Source: Erysipelotrichaceae bacterium (lineage in GTDB: Bacteria; Bacillota_I; Bacilli_A; Erysipelotrichales; Erysipelotrichaceae). Taken from it: 17,467 bases of DNA. Shown here one piece after another: positions 13,623 through 17,467 of this stretch (positions are counted from its first letter, which is position 1; each line of letters begins with the position of its first letter). Position numbers and translations under genes: made by a program. The notes beneath the pieces are model-generated. The model searched no databases. It worked only from the letters and a program-made list of their open reading frames with translations, and was not told the DNA's origin. The stretch is from NCBI GenBank assembly GCA_003510215.1, contig DOKQ01000167.1, forward strand, positions 1-17,467, read 5' to 3'.

Positions 13623-14819
13623 TTATTTAAAATGCAGATAGTGACCTAATTTAGCCTTTTTGGTTTTAAGATACATTTCATTGCGATCATTATGATTCAA
13701 CTGAATTGGTACTCGCTCTACAATCTCAATTCCATACCCTTCAAGTCCAACGAGTTTTCTAGGATTATTTGTCATCAACCGAAGCTTTTTGACAGCCAAA
13801 TCATTAAGAATATGTGCACCAACGCCATAATCTCTCATATCTTCAGGGAATCCTAACGCTAGATTCGCTTCGACTGTATCCATGCCTTCATCCTGCAGTG
13901 CATAGGCTTTGATTTTATTAATCAGACCAATCCCACGACCTTCTTGTCTCATATAAAGTAAAATACCGCGACCTTCCTTCTCAATTGCTTGCATTGCTGC
14001 CGCAAACTGATCGCCACAGTCGCAACGTAATGACCCAAAAGCATCTCCGGTCAAACATTCACTGTGTACTCGGATCAAAACAGGGGTATCCGTTGTGATA
14101 TCTCCTTTAATCAAAGCTACATGATGTTCCTTGGTAACAAGATTCTCATACCCAATCAGTTGAAACTCACCATATTTGGTTGGCATCACGGCTTCACTGG
14201 CTCGTTGTACAATCGTTTGTTTCTGACGAAGATAGGATACAAGATTGGCAATACTGATCATTTTCAAATCATGCTTCTTACAAAATACTTCCAAATCACT
14301 GACACGTGCCATGGTTCCATCATCTTTCATAATCTCACAGATGACTCCCATCGGTGAAAATCCAGCAAGCTGCGCCAGGTCGACAGCTGCTTCTGTGTGT
14401 CCTGTGCGAATCATCACTCCACCATTCTTTGCCACAAGGGGAAAGATGTGTCCAGGTCGACGGAAGTCAGAAGGTCTTGACTCTTGGGAAGCTAAAAGCT
14501 GAATGGTATGGCTTCGTTCAAATGCTGAAATTCCGGTGGTCGAATCAAACGCATCTACAGAAACCGTAAAAGCTGTATGATGAGTATCCGAATTTTCATT
14601 CACCATTTGATTTAACTGAAGCTTTTTTGCCTTCTCTTCACTCATCGGAACACAAATCAGCCCACGGCCGTATGTAGCCATAAAGTTAATCGCCTCCGGA
14701 GTGACTGCATCCGCAGCCATAAGTAAATCCCCTTCATTTTCGCGATCCTCATCGTCAATGACGACAATCATTTTACCTAATCGAATATCCGCAATGGCTT
14801 CTTCAATCGTATGTAACAT
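13623..14819 (-). CDS. ribBA: Bifunctional 3,4-dihydroxy-2-butanone-4-phosphate synthase / GTP cyclohydrolase II
   Basis: This fusion supplies both starting branches of riboflavin synthesis: RibB makes dihydroxybutanone phosphate from ribulose 5-phosphate, and RibA opens GTP. It is 398 residues. The RibB domain (1-200) has the acidic metal-binding loop DDEDRENEGDL (22-32), TYGRGLICVPM and RTGHTEAAVDLAQLAG. The RibA domain (from about 205) has the zinc cysteines C255, C266 and C268 in HSECLTGDAFGSLRCDCGDQ, then RQEGRGIGLINKIKAY and the NNPRK motif. ISAFERSHTI (97-106) replaces the more usual ISAxDRxxTI, a conservative Asp-to-Glu change. AGGAG lies seven bases before the start. It follows ribE by 13 bases. 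Confidence 0.97.
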   Translation of the reverse strand: MLHTIEEAIADIRLGKMIVVIDDEDRENEGDLLMAADAVTPEAINFMATYGRGLICVPMSEEKAKKLQLNQMVNENSDTHHTAFTVSVDAFDSTTGISAFERSHTIQLLASQESRPSDFRRPGHIFPLVAKNGGVMIRTGHTEAAVDLAQLAGFSPMGVICEIMKDDGTMARVSDLEVFCKKHDLKMISIANLVSYLRQKQTIVQRASEAVMPTKYGEFQLIGYENLVTKEHHVALIKGDITTDTPVLIRVHSECLTGDAFGSLRCDCGDQFAAAMQAIEKEGRGILLYMRQEGRGIGLINKIKAYALQDEGMDTVEANLALGFPEDMRDYGVGAHILNDLAVKKLRLMTNNPRKLVGLEGYGIEIVERVPIQLNHNDRNEMYLKTKKAKLGHYLHFK

Positions 14820-14832
14820 TCACATTCTCCTT

Positions 14833-15471
14833 TCAATAGAACCCGTGTTCTTTTAGAAAATCTTCATTCAGTGGTTTCTTCGTCGGTCTTTGTAACAAAC
14901 GCTCCACATATTTCGCAATCATATCCACTTCCACATTGACAAAATCTCCCGGTTTCTTTTTAAGTAACGTTGTTACCTCTTTGGTATGTGGAATAATCGA
15001 TACTTCCACGGATTTTGCATGTACTCGTTGAACCGTTAAGCTGACACCATCCAACGTTATGGACCCTTTTTCGATCATATAGCCCATAGCATCATCGCTA
15101 AGTCCAATCGTAATCCAAACAGCATTTTCTTCCTGTAGATAGTTTTGGATAATTCCAACACAATCTACATGTCCCGAGACAATATGGCCACCAAGACGTG
15201 TACTCAGCGTCAGTGCACGTTCAAGATTTACTTCATCCATGGGTTTCAGATGATGAAGATTACTGCTACGCATCGTCTGTGCCATCACATCCACGGTAAA
15301 CTCATGGGTACTCTTCGAAGTCACAGTCAAACAAACACCATTGGTGGCAATACTATCACCAACCTGTGTGTCTTCCAGCACCTTGATTGCAGAAATAACC
15401 ATCGAAGATGATTTCGCATTGCGCTGGATCGATTTAACTTTTCCAATCTCTTCGATAATTCCAGTAAACAT
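14833..15471 (-). CDS. ribE: Riboflavin synthase, alpha chain
   Basis: This enzyme dismutates two 6,7-dimethyl-8-ribityllumazine molecules into riboflavin and 5-amino-6-ribitylaminouracil. The 212-residue length is typical. It has two lumazine-binding repeats: MFTGIIEEIG with GDSIATNGVCLTV in the first half, and GGHIVSGHVDCVG with GSITLDGVSLTV in the second. The start overlaps the ribD stop by one base (TGATG), with AAAGGAG upstream. Some annotations use ribC for this gene. Confidence 0.97.
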   Translation of the reverse strand: MFTGIIEEIGKVKSIQRNAKSSSMVISAIKVLEDTQVGDSIATNGVCLTVTSKSTHEFTVDVMAQTMRSSNLHHLKPMDEVNLERALTLSTRLGGHIVSGHVDCVGIIQNYLQEENAVWITIGLSDDAMGYMIEKGSITLDGVSLTVQRVHAKSVEVSIIPHTKEVTTLLKKKPGDFVNVEVDMIAKYVERLLQRPTKKPLNEDFLKEHGFY

Positions 15472-16574
15472 CAGTTATCTCCTTTCTTAACTAAAGCAGA
15501 AATAACAAGGTCATTTCCAATCCATTCTGTTTTCATCTTCTTAAGTTCAATCGCTTCATTCACAGTGGCTACACCCTGACCGCCAATCGAAGTAAATGCT
15601 TCTTTACCCCCCAAAATTTTTGGAGCCAGATAGAAGATAACCTCATCCACAATGTTTGCCTTGAGTGCACCAAAAGCCACATCACTTCCCCCTTCAATCA
15701 GAAGGCTATCAATACCTGCGAATGAAAGCTTACTGATACAATCATTTAGATCAACTTGACCCTGATCACTTAGACAACGTATGACCGTAGCTCCTTTATC
15801 TTTAATTTGAGACTCAACATCCTCGCTCATTCGCTCAGTGGTCATCACCCAGGTGTTCTTTACGTAAGCATCGTTTAATACGATACAATCCAGCGGAATT
15901 CGACCGGTCGAATCCAAAATGCATCGAATCGGCTGCCGAACCTGAGTTGAAAGTCGCGTGGTCAATGAAGGGTTGTCTGCAATTACGGTGTTGACACCCA
16001 CTAGAATACTTCGATAATTCGCGCGCAATGTGTGTGCATGCGCTCGTGATTCAACCGAAGAAATCCATTGACTACTCCCTGTTCTTGTCGCAATCTTACC
16101 ATCAAGACTCATCGCACTCTTTAATAAGACATACGGTCTTCTCTTCTGGATGAAGTGAAAGAAAATCCGATTTAACTCTTTTCCTTCTTCTTCCAGCACC
16201 CCGGTAATCACATCAATCCCGGCAGATTGTAGCATCTGAATCCCTTTACCCGCAACCAATGGGTTAGGATCCGTTGTGGAAACCACAACTTGCTTTAGTT
16301 TTGCCTGGATTAGTGCCAAAGAACATGGTGGGGTTTTTCCATAATGACTACAAGGTTCCAAAGTCACATACATCGTAGCACCCTCAACAGATTCAGTTGC
16401 ACTTGCAATAGCTTCAACCTCAGCATGGGCTTGTCCATACGCATGATGATAGCCTTTTCCAATGATTCGATCATCTTTAACTAGGATGGCACCCACCATC
16501 GGATTCGGGCTTGTAAAGCTTCTTCCCTTCACTGCCTCTTCCAATGCCAGTTGCATGTAGTATTCATGGCTCAT
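15471..16574 (-). CDS. ribD: Bifunctional pyrimidine deaminase / reductase RibD
   Basis: RibD performs the second and third steps from GTP: deamination of the diaminopyrimidinone phosphate, then NADPH-dependent reduction of its ribosyl chain. The 367-residue protein has an N-terminal zinc deaminase domain with H50-A-E52 (AHAEVEA) and the cysteines of EPCSHYGKTPPC (C75, C84). The reductase domain begins near residue 145 with LKSAMSLDGKIATRTGSSQW and contains ILVGVNTVIADNPSLTTR and LLIEGGSDV. I chose the ATG at 16574 for its GAGGTG site six bases away; an earlier in-frame ATG at 16592 lies within the riboswitch terminator T run. It is the first gene of the operon. Confidence 0.96.
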   Translation of the reverse strand: MSHEYYMQLALEEAVKGRSFTSPNPMVGAILVKDDRIIGKGYHHAYGQAHAEVEAIASATESVEGATMYVTLEPCSHYGKTPPCSLALIQAKLKQVVVSTTDPNPLVAGKGIQMLQSAGIDVITGVLEEEGKELNRIFFHFIQKRRPYVLLKSAMSLDGKIATRTGSSQWISSVESRAHAHTLRANYRSILVGVNTVIADNPSLTTRLSTQVRQPIRCILDSTGRIPLDCIVLNDAYVKNTWVMTTERMSEDVESQIKDKGATVIRCLSDQGQVDLNDCISKLSFAGIDSLLIEGGSDVAFGALKANIVDEVIFYLAPKILGGKEAFTSIGGQGVATVNEAIELKKMKTEWIGNDLVISALVKKGDN

Positions 16575-16590
16575 GTTACTCACCTCACAC

Positions 16591-16618
16591 AAAAAAGCCC
16601 CAGTTATCCCAGGGCTTT
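16591..16618 (-). terminator. Riboswitch-controlled terminator ahead of ribD
   Basis: Minus strand: AAAGCCC (16612-16618), an 11-base loop, GGGCTTT (16594-16600) overlapping a run of six T residues. It stands between the FMN aptamer and the ribD ribosome binding site, so control is most likely by transcription termination when FMN is bound. Confidence 0.85.
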
Positions 16619-16663
16619 GATTTACAGGTGCAAAAATAGCTAAAAAGATGCCATTTTGACGTG

Positions 16664-16773
16664 TTCTTCTTCCATCCAGACTTTACTGTCGCCTCCGTAA
16701 TCACAACGGATCATGCTTTTACAAGCTCGCGGGGTTTACCGCCGGTCGGGAATTTCACCCTGCCCTGAAGATA
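16664..16773 (-). promoter_or_regulatory. FMN riboswitch (RFN element) of the rib operon
   Basis: The minus strand carries the near-invariant RFN blocks in order: ATCTTCAGGGCAGGGTGAAA, TTCCCGACCGGCGGTA, CCGCGAGC, GATCCG, GTGATTACGGAGGCGACAGT, AAAGTCTGGATGG and the closing GAAGA. The RNA binds flavin mononucleotide. Together with the terminator downstream it should shut off ribD-ribE-ribBA-ribH-HAD when FMN is plentiful. Confidence 0.97.
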
Positions 16774-16789
16774 TTTACTTTTCGTTAGT

Positions 16790-16818
16790 ACTTTATCATA
16801 TACCTAAAATAATGTCAA
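16790..16818 (-). promoter_or_regulatory. Promoter of the riboflavin operon
   Basis: Minus strand: perfect TTGACA (16813-16818), a 17-base spacer, and TAAAGT (16790-16795) preceded by TGA (extended -10). It lies 17 bases ahead of the aptamer. No convincing aspS terminator is visible in 16819-16876, so some read-through from aspS is possible. Confidence 0.85.
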
Positions 16819-16876
16819 ATGAATTAGTTATCACCGTAAAGAAACTTCATTTAACAATTTCTTAAGCACTCCATGA

Positions 16877-17467
16877 CTATTTTTGTTTCGCCACAATACT
16901 TAAATGCAACTCATTCAGCTGCTTGTTTTCAACCGGTGTAGGTGCTTCCGTCAACGGACAGCGTGCAGATGCATTTTTAGGGAATGCGATCACATCACGA
17001 AGGGAATCCGATTCGGTAAGTACCATAGCCAATCGGTCAAGACCAAAGGCAATGCCACCATGAGGTGGGGTACCATATTGAAATGCATCCACAAAGAAGC
17101 CAAAGCGTTTTTCAATCTGCTCTTTGCTAAAGCCGATCAACTCAAAGAGTTGAGATTGCATCGCTTGATCATAAATCCGCAGTGAACCACCCGCAACCTC
17201 AAACCCATTGAGAACAAGGTCGTAGGCACATGCCTTTACAGACAATGGATCTGTCGATAACTTATGAGCATCTTCCGCTTTTGGACGGGTAAATGGATGG
17301 TGACGGGCTACCAGACGGTTTTCTTCCTCATCCAATTCAAATAGTGGAAAGTCCACAACCCACGCAAAGGCAAACTCATCACTGCGAACAAGCTCAAGTT
17401 TATCACGGAAGAATAGACGTAGAGCTCCTAAAGCAACACACGTTTTCTCCCATGCATCGGCGACGAT
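16877..17467 (-). CDS. aspS: Aspartyl-tRNA synthetase, C-terminal part (cut by window edge)
   Basis: This is a class II synthetase that charges tRNA-Asp (or also tRNA-Asn in non-discriminating forms). The visible 196 residues run from IVADAWEKTCVALGALRLFF to the C-terminus. They include FAWVVDFPLFELDEEE, the HHPFTRP motif, GGSLRIYDQAMQSQLFE, FGFFVDAFQYGTPPHGGIAFG and class II motif 3 GIAFGLDRLAMVL, followed by DVIAFPKN. The frame is open to the window edge and a GTG inside it is not a start. The anticodon-binding domain, motif 1 and motif 2 lie outside the window. Confidence 0.94.
   Translation of the reverse strand: MVADAWEKTCVALGALRLFFRDKLELVRSDEFAFAWVVDFPLFELDEEENRLVARHHPFTRPKAEDAHKLSTDPLSVKACAYDLVLNGFEVAGGSLRIYDQAMQSQLFELIGFSKEQIEKRFGFFVDAFQYGTPPHGGIAFGLDRLAMVLTESDSLRDVIAFPKNASARCPLTEAPTPVENKQLNELHLSIVAKQK

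Noticed and set aside
16819..16876. Possible aspS terminator (AAGAAA with TTTCTT)
   Set aside because: The stem is only six A/T-rich pairs with a 14-base loop and no T run.

Overview
The window is 17.5 kb of chromosomal DNA from a low-to-moderate-GC Gram-positive bacterium (Bacillota). The evidence is AGGAGG-type ribosome binding sites, A/T-rich promoters with extended -10 elements, a UPF0154/YneF protein, PlsY next to parE/parC, an FMN-riboswitch-controlled rib operon, and an RsgI-type anti-sigma factor. The mix would suit an Erysipelotrichia-like lineage, but that placement is only a guess. Almost all genes lie on the minus strand; plsY is the one clear plus-strand gene. No phage, insertion sequence, CRISPR array, tRNA or rRNA was recognised.

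Left part (1-5000): the parE-parC topoisomerase IV operon (parC cut by the window edge) diverges from plsY. plsY converges on and overlaps a Gfo/Idh/MocA-family oxidoreductase gene, and the plsY terminator lies inside that gene on the opposite strand. The oxidoreductase is coupled to a monofunctional peptidoglycan glycosyltransferase. Upstream of that is a yneF-like gene with its own promoter and terminator.

Middle (5000-10400): two tandem, translationally coupled paralogues encode unrecognised proteins with a signal peptide, an extracellular domain and about four membrane segments. Upstream of them, past a strong terminator, is an ABC half-transporter split by a single-base frameshift at a T6 run that reads T TTT TTA in frame. 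Then comes typA/bipA. It is preceded by a roughly 180-nt structured RNA with its own extended -10 promoter and terminator. This RNA folds like 6S RNA, and its terminator ends only about 20 nt before the typA start codon.

Right part (10400-17467): a small DUF6054-like gene, an ECF-type sigma factor with an RsgI-like anti-sigma factor (candidate autoregulatory promoter upstream, clear terminator downstream), and a complete riboflavin operon in the order FMN riboswitch, ribD, ribE, ribBA, ribH, HAD phosphatase. The HAD gene overlaps the ribH stop codon and may supply the dephosphorylation step of the pathway. The window ends in the 3' third of aspS.
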